Source of the DNA: Calothrix sp. CSU_2_0
Lineage (GTDB): Bacteria > Cyanobacteriota > Cyanobacteriia > Cyanobacteriales > Nostocaceae
Reading direction: 5' to 3'
Assembly (NCBI GenBank): GCA_012034595.1
Contig: JAAUPE010000053.1
Location: 1-42,897 of the forward strand
DNA: 42,897 bases
Shown here: in pieces, positions 6,685 to 16,386 of the stretch
How the letters are laid out: each line of letters begins with the position of its first letter
How positions within the stretch are numbered: the first letter of the stretch is position 1
Notes under the pieces: model-generated
Database searches by the model: none
Seen by the model: only the letters and a program-made list of their open reading frames with translations
What the model was told of the DNA's origin: nothing
Made by a program: the position numbers and the translations under genes

Positions 6685-7083
6685 TTAATTACGCTGTAAA
6701 GTAATCGGAGTAAAACTAGATAATAGTTCTGCTATTTCTAGTGTATAGACTAGACAGCCACCCTTGGGATTAACTTGTTTGCTATCAAGTGGTTCTAAAT
6801 AAGTTAGGTCATTAATATTAGTTAAACATGCAGATGTTTGTGAGTTATTAGAATTGGGTTGATATTCAGTCGTTGTATTTAACTGGCGATTCTCTTTTAA
6901 TAATCTACTATATGTACGATAAGGAATATAATGAAGGGGATTATAACCTGCAAAACGTAAAATTAAGACACAAGCCCAAGAATATCTGCCAGATGCAATT
7001 GCTTCTACAACTTGACTGAATTGCTCTGGTTTCATTACTCTGTCGGGTTGTTTTTGAGCGGGTTTTGTTGAGTGAGTCATCAT
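6685..7083 (-). CDS. HetP-like protein with a C-terminal double-glycine leader-like motif
   Basis: A 132-residue protein. Residues about 17-65 form a HetP-type domain: [13 protein letters not shown], then [18 protein letters not shown] and [13 protein letters not shown], the signature of the HetP family that modulates commitment to heterocyst formation in Anabaena. A polar linker rich in Asn/Ser/Thr follows (66-87). Residues 89-109 read [21 protein letters not shown], clearly like the leaders of the seven downstream peptides, followed by a 23-residue tail beginning with Cys110. The gene sits 41 bases after the HlyD gene, with AAAAGG before the ATG. HetC and HetP genes are adjacent in Anabaena, and the exporter two genes upstream is HetC-like, so the neighbourhood agrees. 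Whether the tail is cleaved and exported is not known. Confidence 0.85.
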   Translation of the reverse strand: MMTHSTKPAQKQPDRVMKPEQFSQVVEAIASGRYSWACVLILRFAGYNPLHYIPYRTYSRLLKENRQLNTTTEYQPNSNNSQTSACLTNINDLTYLEPLDSKQVNPKGGCLVYTLEIAELLSSFTPITLQRN

Positions 7084-7124
7084 AATTAATTACCTTTTAG
7101 AATTAGACATTACAGAACTAGACA

Positions 7125-8849
7125 TTACAAATTAATTCCCCCTGCTTGAACTTGCCGAATTGGATCGAGGATGACATCAATAATGCGACGATGACGGGTG
7201 ATAATTTCGGCTGTTGCGGTTTGCCCTGGTTTGAATTTGATAATTTGCTTATTTGCTGTCAAGCGATCGCGTTCTAGTTCGATTTCTACCCGATAGACTG
7301 CACCGAGTTTTTCGTCGGGTTTGACATCGGGTGATATGGATGCAACTTTACCTGTAATGATTCCGTAGTCTTGGTATGGAAAAGCATCCAATTTTACTTG
7401 GGCTGTTTCTCCAACCTTGACAAAACCAGCTTCGCTGTTAGGTAAAGCAGCTTGCAGAATTAACGGAACTCCTTGAGGTGCGATCGCAGCTATGGTTTGT
7501 CCAGATTGAACGACTTCACCACTGTTACGGATATTCATTGACAAGACGACACCATCGACAGGTGCAGTTAAATAATATTGTTGTAATTCAGCTTTGGTTT
7601 TTTCGAGTATCTTCTCTGCTTGCTGAATTTTGGCTTGGATTTGGGTTTTTTCAACTTGTAGTTGTTGAATCTTTTGTTGCGATTGCACCTGAACTGTACT
7701 TGCTTCCGCTTGTTTTTGAACTAACTCTGATTGAAGTCTTTGGATTTCCGTTTGTGTTTGTTGGATTTCGCTTTGACTTTGGGTGATGCTGCGGGTTGTT
7801 TGAGCTTCAGCTTGTTTCGCTTCAAATAAGCGATCGCGAGTCATGGGGGTTTCTTCAATTTGACTTTTGATAATTGCTAATTCGCGATCGCGTAATGCTT
7901 GTTCTGCTTGAAAGTGCATTTCACGGGAGATTGCCCCCTCTGCTACTAATGCTTTGAGTCGTTCAGCACGTTCTCTATATGCTGTAATTTCATTTTGTCG
8001 CTGTTTGAGTAGTTCTTTGGATTTAGCAAGCAATGGTTCGATTTGCTTGCGTCGTTGAATCGTAGTATTTTGCTGGTTATGCAACTGATTCATCAATTCA
8101 TAATTTGCGACTAACCTGACTCGTGCAGATGCGATCGCGCTTTTTTGTACTTGTTGTTGGGAAGCAGCAATTTCTACTTTTGTTTGCGATTCTAAAACTG
8201 TTTTGTCGATGAGAGAGTCGGTTTGCACCAGTTGAGTTTGTAAAGCTGTTTTTTCCTGCTGTAAACGCTCGATTTCTTTGCTCACCATTTGATTATCCAT
8301 CTCAGCGACAACTTGTCCAGCTTTAATGAGTTGTCCTTCTTGTATGTAAACACGGGAAATTTTACCTGCTACCACTGGATTAACTTTGTAGGGTTCACCT
8401 TGGGGAACTAATAACCCGGTAGCTTTACCCACTTCGTCAATATGTCCAAAAGATGCCCAAGCAACAAACGCAGCACAAAAAACTAATCCACCTACCACCA
8501 CTTGAGTTGGTAAGGATGCTGGGGGAAGATCGAGAACTGATTGCAACGATGTAGACCAATTTTCAATTGATGGTGATGTTTGTGATGAATGGGAATTAGC
8601 TGTCGTCAACCCAACTGAAGCAGCAGAACCTCCAGACAACAAACTAGTTTCATCATCGTTTGCTGCATCAAGAATTTCCCTAGTTATATGCGATCGCGAA
8701 TTAATAGTAATCCCATCCCCACCTATCTGATGATTAACATAAACTTCATTTACACTATTCCTAGTTACAAAAAATCTATCTAACAAAGGTTGAATCGAAT
8801 CATTTCCAGACTCATTATCAAAATTATTTCTTAATAGTGAACTATTCAT
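7125..8849 (-). CDS. HlyD-type membrane fusion protein of the peptide exporter
   Basis: A 574-residue periplasmic adaptor of a type I-like export system. An unusual cytoplasmic N-terminal stretch of about 110 residues precedes one membrane segment (VVVGGLVFCAAFVAWASFG). Next comes the first half of a lipoyl-like domain (VNPVVAGKISRVYIQEGQLI), a long glutamine-rich coiled coil (about 190-425), the second lipoyl half (YYLTAPVDGVVLSMNIRNSG) and a beta-barrel end. It probably links the ABC exporter to an outer-membrane channel; no TolC gene is visible here. It lies 353 bases downstream of the exporter gene and is immediately followed by the HetP-like gene. Confidence 0.93.
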   Translation of the reverse strand: MNSSLLRNNFDNESGNDSIQPLLDRFFVTRNSVNEVYVNHQIGGDGITINSRSHITREILDAANDDETSLLSGGSAASVGLTTANSHSSQTSPSIENWSTSLQSVLDLPPASLPTQVVVGGLVFCAAFVAWASFGHIDEVGKATGLLVPQGEPYKVNPVVAGKISRVYIQEGQLIKAGQVVAEMDNQMVSKEIERLQQEKTALQTQLVQTDSLIDKTVLESQTKVEIAASQQQVQKSAIASARVRLVANYELMNQLHNQQNTTIQRRKQIEPLLAKSKELLKQRQNEITAYRERAERLKALVAEGAISREMHFQAEQALRDRELAIIKSQIEETPMTRDRLFEAKQAEAQTTRSITQSQSEIQQTQTEIQRLQSELVQKQAEASTVQVQSQQKIQQLQVEKTQIQAKIQQAEKILEKTKAELQQYYLTAPVDGVVLSMNIRNSGEVVQSGQTIAAIAPQGVPLILQAALPNSEAGFVKVGETAQVKLDAFPYQDYGIITGKVASISPDVKPDEKLGAVYRVEIELERDRLTANKQIIKFKPGQTATAEIITRHRRIIDVILDPIRQVQAGGINL

Positions 8850-9202
8850 ATTTTTATCCCCAAAATAATTATTTTTCCATATTCCTCAGCGTTTTTCTGC
8901 GTTAAGCTCCCGTAGTTTTGCGGAAGAATAATCTCCCGCAAACTAATATCCGCGCTCCTTTGCTTTAAAAAATATTTTATTCCTGAACTAGTACATCAAG
9001 GCAGAAGGAATAAAAGCTTATTTGAGAAAGTTTTTGTCTCTTAGAAATGATTAGTGTATTGACGCTGACCAACACTAGATATTTTTGAAAAAATGTTATC
9101 CCCCCTAAAATACATAATACTTCCACTCAATTAAATCGTTCCTACTTTTAACATGATTAGCTGCCAAATTGGCAGAAAAAAAAACATTCCCCCATAACCA
9201 AA
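8850..9202. other. Spacer between exporter and HlyD genes
   Basis: No gene is visible. It contains a short palindrome CTGCC-AAATT-GGCAG (9161-9175) beside a run of A residues, about 25 bases past the exporter stop, and CGTTTTTCTGCG-type low-complexity repeat sequence. The length leaves room for a separate promoter for the HlyD gene, but I cannot point to one. Confidence 0.5.
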
Positions 9203-12200
9203 TCAAATATCCAACTGTTGCTGTGCCAGATGAAAATACAGTCCCTTTTGCTGCATTAACTCCTCATGATTTCCGCGTTCAACAATAATTCCCTTATCTA
9301 AAACCAGAATACAGTCAGCATTTCTTACCGTAGACAGACGATGGGCAATGATAAAAGTAGTACGTTCCTTGCAGATACGACGTAAATTATCTTGAAAACG
9401 TCTTTCCGACTCCGTATCCAGAGAACTCGTCGCTTCATCAAGAATCAGAATCCGGGGATGAGCAAGCAAAGCTCGTGCGATCGCAATGCGTTGTCTTTGT
9501 CCTCCCGAAAGTGCGGAACCACGTTCACCAACTTTGGTGTTATATCCCAAAGGTAAATTTTGAATAAAATCATGTGCTTCAGCAAGCTTGGCAATGTTCA
9601 CAACTTCAGCAAGCTCATATTCGAGTCTATACAAGGTAATATTCTCTAAAATCGTTCCCGAAAATAAAAAACACTCTTGCGGTACTACACCTAATTGCCG
9701 ACGTAACGACTGCGGAGAAACATGACGAATATCATACCCATCAATCAAAACTCGACCACTCGTAGGGGAATATAAACCCTGAAGCAAATTAATTAAAGTA
9801 CTTTTACCCGAACCACTGCGTCCAACAATTGCGATCGCTTCACCGGGATGTGCCGTAAAGGTGACACTTTGCAAAGTATTCCGTTGCTCATCCAAGTTGT
9901 AACGAAAGCTCACATTTTCAAATTTGACTTCACCATGCAAATTTGGCAAAACCAACAGTGGTTTATCTGGACTCTCTTCAGGAACTGCCGCAAACACATC
10001 ATCGAGACGTTCCACCGATACCAAGACTTCCTGCAATTCATCCCAAAGATTCACCAGGGAAAGCACCGGAGTAATCACATTCCCAATCAACATATTAAAA
10101 GCGACAAACTGACCAATACTCAATTGGTCTTGAATTACTAGTGTTGCTCCATACCACAACAAAGCTGTACTACCGACAGTATTAATTAATCCTCCAATCA
10201 CTTGCAGGTTATTTGCCAACTTTTGCCCGTGAAATTGAGCATTGAACATACCCGTCAAATGGTCTTCCCATAACCAGCGCAAATCCCGTTCTGCTGCTGC
10301 CATCTTCAGCGTGGCAATTCCAGTGAACATCTCCACAAGTGATGAATTCTGCTTGGCAGACTCGTGAAAAACATTCCGTGATACCTGTCGTAACATTGGA
10401 CTCGATACCGCAGTCAAAATAATAATTGGTGGCAAAATAGCCAATACCAACAGCGTTAACTGCCAGTTGTAATAAACCATTAAACCAACATAAACAAATG
10501 CCATCAACGCATCTAAGGCAGTGGTGACAGCTTGACGAGTCAGAAAAACTTGGATTTTTTGGTTTTCTTGAACACGGGTGATAATATCACCAACATGACG
10601 AGTAGCAAAAAACTCCAAAGGTAAATTCAGTGCATGACTAACAAAAGCACTAATCAGAGTCAAATCGACACGATTCGAGAAGTAATCTAACAGATATTGA
10701 CGAATTCCCACCAATCCAATTCGCCAAACACTAAACATCAATAAACCGATTGCAAATACATGTAAACTAATAAAGCTTTTGTGGACAACAACTTGGTCGA
10801 GAATGATTTGGGTGAATAAAGGTGTCACCAAACCAAAGACTTGCAGCAAAATTGATGCCATCACAATCGGTAACAGCGTCGAACTATAAGGTAAAAATGC
10901 CCCCCAAATCTTGCCAAATGTAGGTTTAGTATTGGGTATTTGTTCGAGTAACCCCGTTGGAGATAATAGCAGAGCATACCCAGTCCAACCCCCTTGGAAT
11001 TCAGAAAGTGACATCCACCGTTTTGCGATCGCAGGATCGGCAATTAAAATCCGATTTCCTTTAACACGATAAACAACTATGTAATGCTCCCCTTGCCAAT
11101 GGGCAATCCAAGGGTTCTTCTCCTCAACTAAACGATTCAAACTAGCACGCACTGGACGAGCATGAAACCCCAAATTTTCTGCTGCCACTGCCAAATTCTT
11201 CAGCGTCGCACCAGAACGATTAACTCCTGCCAAATTCCGCAGCAGATTCAAACTAAATCGTTTACCCCAGTACTGCGATATCATCCCCAAACAAGCAGCT
11301 CCACAGTCCATCATGCTTTGTTGCTTCACAAAAGGATAACGCTGACCAAAACCACGTTTGCGCTGCTTTGCGGGTTGGGGAAAGGGAATAATTTTCGACT
11401 CTGCCGTTGGGGGAACAAAACTGGAAACAGCAGATGGAGATTCTAAGAAATTAGCTGCTTGCAAATTCAAAGTTAGAGGTGATATTTTCTTCCCATCTCC
11501 CCGTTTGGGAAGGCTTTCTTCACCTGTAATTACTGGTGCAATTAGTTTTGCTGTTTCCCAATGTTCCCGTGGTAATTCATACACATACACATCAGATTGA
11601 GCAACCCAATCAGTGGGTATCTCCTGGGGATAACCCCAACTGTCACCAACTTGTGGTGGACTGTTTTGGTTTTTAGTATTGATGCCACTACCAATTTCAC
11701 CAATTCGCAGCCAGAAACAACTCGTCGGATGCGGTCGAAAACAATGTAAAAATTCACCAGCTTGAATCTGAGTTTCTACTAAATATTCAACAAACTGCTT
11801 GAGATTGTGACTAGAAAGTAAACGTAACTTAGTTAAGCTTTTAAAGAAAATCAGCTTTTGCTGTTGGTAGACAACTTGTTGTAAATCATTTTGTAAATTT
11901 GGTAGCTTATCAAACCAAAGCTTTAAATTCACCGACGAAATAAAAGCAACCACACCCATTGTTGCCGCGATCGCTCGATAAGCTAAGGGTTGCTTGTCAA
12001 ATAACTCATCAGTACCAAAGCGATCGCGAACTTCGAGTAATGATACGGGGACTTCTCGCTGTAAACTGGGATCGAATCCCACAAGTCTCACCCTTCCACA
12101 ACAAACAAGATAAAAACCCTGATGCTGTTCTTGATTACGAGATGAATCTACCGATGCTTTATATATGTCATAGTTTACAATTTCATCTCCCAAATTAAAT

Positions 12201-12358
12201 TGCATAATTTGGAATGCTTGGCTAAATTCATTAACTAACTCATCATTGCCAGGATATAAACTCCGCAGGATATCGGCAAAAAGCTCACGAAAGTTACCGA
12301 ATGTCCTAGATAGAGAATCTCCCGTAGATTCGATTATCTGTTTCATGGCTATGTACAC
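9203..12358 (-). CDS. HetC-like peptidase-containing ABC exporter with cyclic-nucleotide-binding-like modules
   Basis: A 1051-residue inner-membrane exporter that should cleave double-glycine leaders and export the peptides. Order: a cNMP-binding-like module (about 45-140) and a second, weaker one (about 165-270), both without a clean phosphate-binding cassette; a C39 peptidase (340-470) with oxyanion Gln347, Cys352 in MMDCGAACLGMI, His425 in WQGEHYIVVY and Asp441 in LIADPA, so catalytically complete; the membrane domain (about 480-770); and the ATPase with AIVGRSGSGKSTL, LSGGQRQRIAIARAL and ILDEATSSLD. Length and architecture match HetC of Anabaena (about 1044 residues), and a HetP-like gene lies two genes on, but other cyanobacterial exporters share this plan, so orthology is not claimed. 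The start is GTG at 12358 or ATG at 12346; neither has a strong ribosome site. Confidence 0.93.
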   Translation of the reverse strand: MYIAMKQIIESTGDSLSRTFGNFRELFADILRSLYPGNDELVNEFSQAFQIMQFNLGDEIVNYDIYKASVDSSRNQEQHQGFYLVCCGRVRLVGFDPSLQREVPVSLLEVRDRFGTDELFDKQPLAYRAIAATMGVVAFISSVNLKLWFDKLPNLQNDLQQVVYQQQKLIFFKSLTKLRLLSSHNLKQFVEYLVETQIQAGEFLHCFRPHPTSCFWLRIGEIGSGINTKNQNSPPQVGDSWGYPQEIPTDWVAQSDVYVYELPREHWETAKLIAPVITGEESLPKRGDGKKISPLTLNLQAANFLESPSAVSSFVPPTAESKIIPFPQPAKQRKRGFGQRYPFVKQQSMMDCGAACLGMISQYWGKRFSLNLLRNLAGVNRSGATLKNLAVAAENLGFHARPVRASLNRLVEEKNPWIAHWQGEHYIVVYRVKGNRILIADPAIAKRWMSLSEFQGGWTGYALLLSPTGLLEQIPNTKPTFGKIWGAFLPYSSTLLPIVMASILLQVFGLVTPLFTQIILDQVVVHKSFISLHVFAIGLLMFSVWRIGLVGIRQYLLDYFSNRVDLTLISAFVSHALNLPLEFFATRHVGDIITRVQENQKIQVFLTRQAVTTALDALMAFVYVGLMVYYNWQLTLLVLAILPPIIILTAVSSPMLRQVSRNVFHESAKQNSSLVEMFTGIATLKMAAAERDLRWLWEDHLTGMFNAQFHGQKLANNLQVIGGLINTVGSTALLWYGATLVIQDQLSIGQFVAFNMLIGNVITPVLSLVNLWDELQEVLVSVERLDDVFAAVPEESPDKPLLVLPNLHGEVKFENVSFRYNLDEQRNTLQSVTFTAHPGEAIAIVGRSGSGKSTLINLLQGLYSPTSGRVLIDGYDIRHVSPQSLRRQLGVVPQECFLFSGTILENITLYRLEYELAEVVNIAKLAEAHDFIQNLPLGYNTKVGERGSALSGGQRQRIAIARALLAHPRILILDEATSSLDTESERRFQDNLRRICKERTTFIIAHRLSTVRNADCILVLDKGIIVERGNHEELMQQKGLYFHLAQQQLDI

Positions 12359-12917
12359 GAAAAAGCTAATAGCTACAGATTTAGTTCGCTGTCAAGGTTT
12401 TAGTTTGAAATGGCAATATTTATCCCTACGAACATAAAGCAACTCTAAATATTCCGCAGATAAATCAAACACTAATTACTGAGGTAGACGCAAAAATCCG
12501 AACACTTACGTAAACTACTTAAGTTTTCTTATCCCTATGTTTATAGTTACACTTATATTGTTGGTAAATATGCCAGAGATAAGAAATATTTACAATGTGT
12601 TATATTAACTTGACATCTACCCAGTTTCGTAGATAAGGGATTTACGGTCAAATACTGTACCAAAAGTCGTTCAGCCCTGAGCGGAGCCGAAATCCACAAT
12701 CCTGGATATCAGGTACTTTATTTCCATCCACATCCCTAACTCCTCAGAATGAAGCAACATTCATTTAGCTGACAATCGCTGTAACCTAATACCAATCAAA
12801 CCTCCATCATATCCTGACCAGAATAAAAGCCCTACCCAACCCTGAGATATTCCCAGAATCGAGTAGAGCAGCAATCAATCGTAAAAATTCAACTAAACCT
12901 AACGCAACACCAATAAT
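12359..12917. other. Intergenic region upstream of the exporter locus
   Basis: No gene is visible. This stretch must hold the exporter promoter. GTC-N8-TAC at 12647-12660 matches 5 of 6 fixed bases of the NtcA consensus, but without a well-spaced -10 box I do not call it a site. A small palindrome CCTG-GATAT-CAGG lies in repeat-like sequence around 12700-12716. Confidence 0.4.
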
Positions 12918-13109
12918 TCAACCTTTAAGCGCTTTTCTAAAATTACGACGGTAAGACTTATTCGCAACTATCAATGCAGGCCAAAATACAGATAAAAGTA
13001 AACGGTTAGGCAAAGTTCGCTGGAAATTGGTTCGTTCAAACCCATTCCAGAACTTCCAAAAACCACCTGCGTAAATAACAATCAAGGTAAAAGTAATAAA
13101 ACCAGACAT
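12918..13109 (-). CDS. Small conserved cyanobacterial membrane protein
   Basis: A 63-residue protein with one hydrophobic N-terminal segment (FITFTLIVIYAGGFWKFW, about 3-20), a second weaker one (LLLSVFWPALIVANKS, about 37-52) and a basic end (YRRNFRKALKG). The aromatic-rich pattern and tidy positive-inside end look like a real membrane protein, and I recall similar short cyanobacterial proteins of unknown function. It stands alone, transcribed away from the sugar nucleotidyltransferase gene. Confidence 0.75.
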   Translation of the reverse strand: MSGFITFTLIVIYAGGFWKFWNGFERTNFQRTLPNRLLLSVFWPALIVANKSYRRNFRKALKG

Positions 13110-13652
13110 TCCATTAACTCCAAAAGCAACCAGTAGAATTCGAGCTTCAGTATTGTCTACAAGTATATTGGCATTTGATTAAACAACTTAGAAGTCATAA
13201 ATTGCGTGTAATTTCTCAAAAAAAGTGAGTGATAATAGAGTCAACAACAAAAGTAAATACTAGTTAAAAATATAACTTGCTCCATTCAACTTTGCCCACC
13301 AATTTATCAACCATATATCCAGTTTAAATTAGTCTTCTTAGTTGGCGCTAGATACCAGTTACAAAATTAGACTACAATTCAGAAACCCTTAATTCCGGAA
13401 ATCTCAGTTTGTTGTTTAGTTAAGTTGTTTGACAAGAAATTGCCATCTCAACTTTAACCCCGCTTGATTTTATCTTTACAAACAAGCTAGTGTTTCGATT
13501 AGCTCTACTCTCACATTCACCAGATGCTTCTTAGGGAAGTTCCTCAAATCCGAACGTCCGTAGGAGACTAAAGAAAGAGAAATAAAAATTATCTGAATTA
13601 GTCTCAATCGCTCTCAAGGTCAGTATCTGGTGCAATTAGTTAAGGAGGATTT
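13110..13652. other. Divergent intergenic region
   Basis: No gene or convincing hairpin is visible. It should contain the promoters of the small membrane protein (minus) and the guanylyltransferase-like gene (plus). At its right end is a strong ribosome site, AAGGAGG at 13642-13648, four bases before the ATG at 13653. Confidence 0.5.
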
Positions 13653-16181
13653 ATGCGTGCAGTATTGATGGCAGGTGGTTCCGGAACCAGGTTGCGTCCT
13701 TTAACTTGCGACTTGCCCAAACCAATGGTTCCGATTTTGAATCGACCCATTGCCGAACATATTATCAATCTTTTGAAACGGCATAATATTTACGAAGTGA
13801 TTGCGACATTGCATTATCTACCGGATGCAATGCGCGATTATTTCCAAGATGGTAGCGATTTTGGCATCCAAATGACCTATGCTGTTGAAGAAGACCAGCC
13901 TTTAGGTACGGCGGGCTGTGTGAAAAATATAGCTGAACTTTTGGATGAAACTTTTTTAGTTATTAGTGGCGACAGCATAACAGATTTTGATTTAACAGCA
14001 GCGATTCAGTTTCACAAACAACAGAAGTCAAAAGCGACTTTGATTTTGACTCGCGTTCCTAATCCGATCGAATTTGGAGTCGTAATTACCGATAAAGATG
14101 GTAGAATAAATCGCTTTTTAGAAAAACCTTCAACCAGCGAAATTTTTTCAGATACCGTGAATACAGGCACATATATCCTCGAACCTGAAGTTTTAGAATA
14201 TCTGCCAGCTAACACCGAATGCGACTTTTCCAAAGATTTATTTCCCTTACTTTTAGCCAAAGATGAACCGATGTACGGTTACATTGCCCAAGGTTATTGG
14301 TGCGATGTGGGTCACTTGGATGCTTATCGCGAATCGCAGTACGACGCTTTAGAACGTAAAGTACATCTTGAAGTTGCTTACAAAGAAGTATCTCCCGGTT
14401 TATGGATTGGTCAAAATACTTACATCGACCCCAGCGCCCAAATCGAAGCTCCGGCGGTAATCGGTGACAACTGCCGCATTGGTGCGAGAGTGCAAATCGA
14501 GGGTGGTACAGTAATCGGGGACAATGTAACCATTGGCTCCGATGCCAACCTCAAGCGCCCGATTGTTTGGAATGGGGCAATTATGGGTGATGAATCTCAC
14601 CTAAGTGCCTGCGTAATTGCACGGGGAGCAAGGGTAGACCGTCGTGCCCATGTATTGGAAGGTGCGGTGGTTGGTTCCCTTTCCAGCGTTGGGGAAGAAG
14701 CACAAATTAGCCCATTTATTCGCGTCTGGCCGAGTAAAAAGATTGAATCTGGGGCAATTCTCAACATCAACTTGATTTGGGGAAATACAGCACAGCGTAA
14801 CCTATTTGGACAGCGTGGAGTCCAAGGGTTAGCGAATATTGATATTACCCCGGAATTTGCGGTGAAACTGGGTGCAGCTTATGGTTCCACACTCAAACCT
14901 GGTTCCAAAGTTGCAGTTTCCCGCGACCAACGCAATGTTTCCCGCATGGTCACAAGGTCATTAATTGCGGGTTTGATGTCGGTGGGTATCGATATTCAGA
15001 ACCTTGATGCCACAGCTTTACCGATCGCACGGACAATTATTCCGACAATGGGGGTTGTGGGGGGGATTCACGTTCGCGTACATCCCGATCGACCAGATTA
15101 CATCCTGATCGAATTTATGGATGTTAAGGGGATAAATTTATCCAAGTCAAAAGAAAAGAAAATCGAAGGAGCTTATTTTAAAGAGGATATGCGGCGATCG
15201 CAAATCCACGAAATCGGAGATGTGGCATATCCCAGCCAAGTTGCGGATGCCTACTGTACTGCTTTTGAGAAGTTTCTGAATATCGACAGCATTCGCCATA
15301 GTCGCGCTAAAGTCGTGATTGATTACGTTTACGCGGTATCGGGGGCAGTATTACCACAAATGCTCGATAATTTTGGAGCGGATGCAGTTGTCCTCAATGC
15401 CAGTTTGAATAAAACCACAATGTCTGCAATGAACCGCGAAGCTTTGCTTACGCAGTTAGGGCATGTTGTTGAGGCATTAAAGGCAAATTTTGGGGTTCAA
15501 GTCTCGGCAAATGGTGAACAGCTAATTTTAGTTGATGAGTCAGGAATGCCAATTCGTGGGGAAATGCTGACAGCGTTAATGGTGGATATGATGCTCACAT
15601 CAAACCCCCGTGGGACAGTGGTTGTGCCAGTTCATGCATCCAGCGCAGTCGAACAAATAGCCCGTCGTCACGATGGTAGGGTAATTCGTACCAAGGCAAA
15701 TCCAACTGCCTTGATGGAAGCTTGTCACAAAAACCCCAATGTTGTTTTAGGTGGTAGTGGTGACACTGGGTTTATTTTCCCCGAATTACATCCCGGTTTT
15801 GACGCGATGTTTTGCATTGCCAAGTTAATCGAAATGCTGACGATTCAAGAACGTTCCCTAGCATCGGTACGTTCGGAGTTACCCCGTGTTATCCACAAAA
15901 CCTATACGATGCGCTGTCCTTGGACTGTGAAGGGTTCGCTAATGCGATATTTGGTGGAAACTCACCCAGCCCAAAATTTGGAACTCATTGATGGGGTGAA
16001 GATTTGCCAACCTTACGATGATAGTTGGATTTTGATGTTACCGGATGCTAGCGAACCCCTTGTGCATTTGTATATCAACAGTAACGATCGCGAATGGGTG
16101 GATGATACGTTGAGGGATTATCGTGCCCGTGTACAGATGTTTGTTGAGAAGGAAGAGGAAGAAGTTGTTGCGGAAGTTTAG
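13653..16181 (+). CDS. Mannose-1-phosphate guanylyltransferase-like protein with C-terminal phosphomannomutase-like domain
   Basis: An 842-residue, three-part cytoplasmic protein. The N-terminal nucleotidyltransferase (1-230) has [16 protein letters not shown] and [11 protein letters not shown], the sugar-nucleotide pyrophosphorylase signature. A left-handed beta helix follows (about 245-360) with hexapeptide repeats such as [18 protein letters not shown]. The C-terminal 450 residues resemble the phosphoglucomutase/phosphomannomutase fold, but I see neither the catalytic serine motif (TASHN) nor the DxDGDR metal loop, so that part is probably inactive or regulatory. The family is normally annotated as making GDP-mannose for exopolysaccharide or glycolipid synthesis; the nucleotide used here is not proven. 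A strong Shine-Dalgarno sequence supports the start. Confidence 0.88.
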   Translation: MRAVLMAGGSGTRLRPLTCDLPKPMVPILNRPIAEHIINLLKRHNIYEVIATLHYLPDAMRDYFQDGSDFGIQMTYAVEEDQPLGTAGCVKNIAELLDETFLVISGDSITDFDLTAAIQFHKQQKSKATLILTRVPNPIEFGVVITDKDGRINRFLEKPSTSEIFSDTVNTGTYILEPEVLEYLPANTECDFSKDLFPLLLAKDEPMYGYIAQGYWCDVGHLDAYRESQYDALERKVHLEVAYKEVSPGLWIGQNTYIDPSAQIEAPAVIGDNCRIGARVQIEGGTVIGDNVTIGSDANLKRPIVWNGAIMGDESHLSACVIARGARVDRRAHVLEGAVVGSLSSVGEEAQISPFIRVWPSKKIESGAILNINLIWGNTAQRNLFGQRGVQGLANIDITPEFAVKLGAAYGSTLKPGSKVAVSRDQRNVSRMVTRSLIAGLMSVGIDIQNLDATALPIARTIIPTMGVVGGIHVRVHPDRPDYILIEFMDVKGINLSKSKEKKIEGAYFKEDMRRSQIHEIGDVAYPSQVADAYCTAFEKFLNIDSIRHSRAKVVIDYVYAVSGAVLPQMLDNFGADAVVLNASLNKTTMSAMNREALLTQLGHVVEALKANFGVQVSANGEQLILVDESGMPIRGEMLTALMVDMMLTSNPRGTVVVPVHASSAVEQIARRHDGRVIRTKANPTALMEACHKNPNVVLGGSGDTGFIFPELHPGFDAMFCIAKLIEMLTIQERSLASVRSELPRVIHKTYTMRCPWTVKGSLMRYLVETHPAQNLELIDGVKICQPYDDSWILMLPDASEPLVHLYINSNDREWVDDTLRDYRARVQMFVEKEEEEVVAEV

Positions 16182-16221
16182 GTGATTTCGGGAATATTAA
16201 ATAAATTGTCCCAAATTGTAG

Positions 16222-16240
16222 GGGTGGGGTCTCCCCACCC
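16222..16240 (+). terminator. GC-rich hairpin downstream of the guanylyltransferase-like gene
   Basis: GGGTGGGG (16222-16229) pairs perfectly with CCCCACCC (16233-16240) around TCT, about 40 bases after the stop. There is no T-run. A similar hairpin follows murE and the aminotransferase gene. Confidence 0.6.
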
Positions 16241-16386
16241 TCACTCATTAATGATAAAGTTGCTAATTCTATGGTGGGGATATTTTATTTTCTGGAAGTC
16301 CTAATATAATTTATTAAGAAATTAATTTTTTTAACCGCCAAGGACGCGGAGAACGCCAAGGTAAGAAGGAAGAAACTGCTCTATAA

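Noticed and set aside
12647-12660. NtcA-like site GTC-N8-TAC upstream of the exporter
   Set aside because: One mismatch in the six fixed bases, about 290 bases from the start, and no well-placed -10 box; too weak to call.
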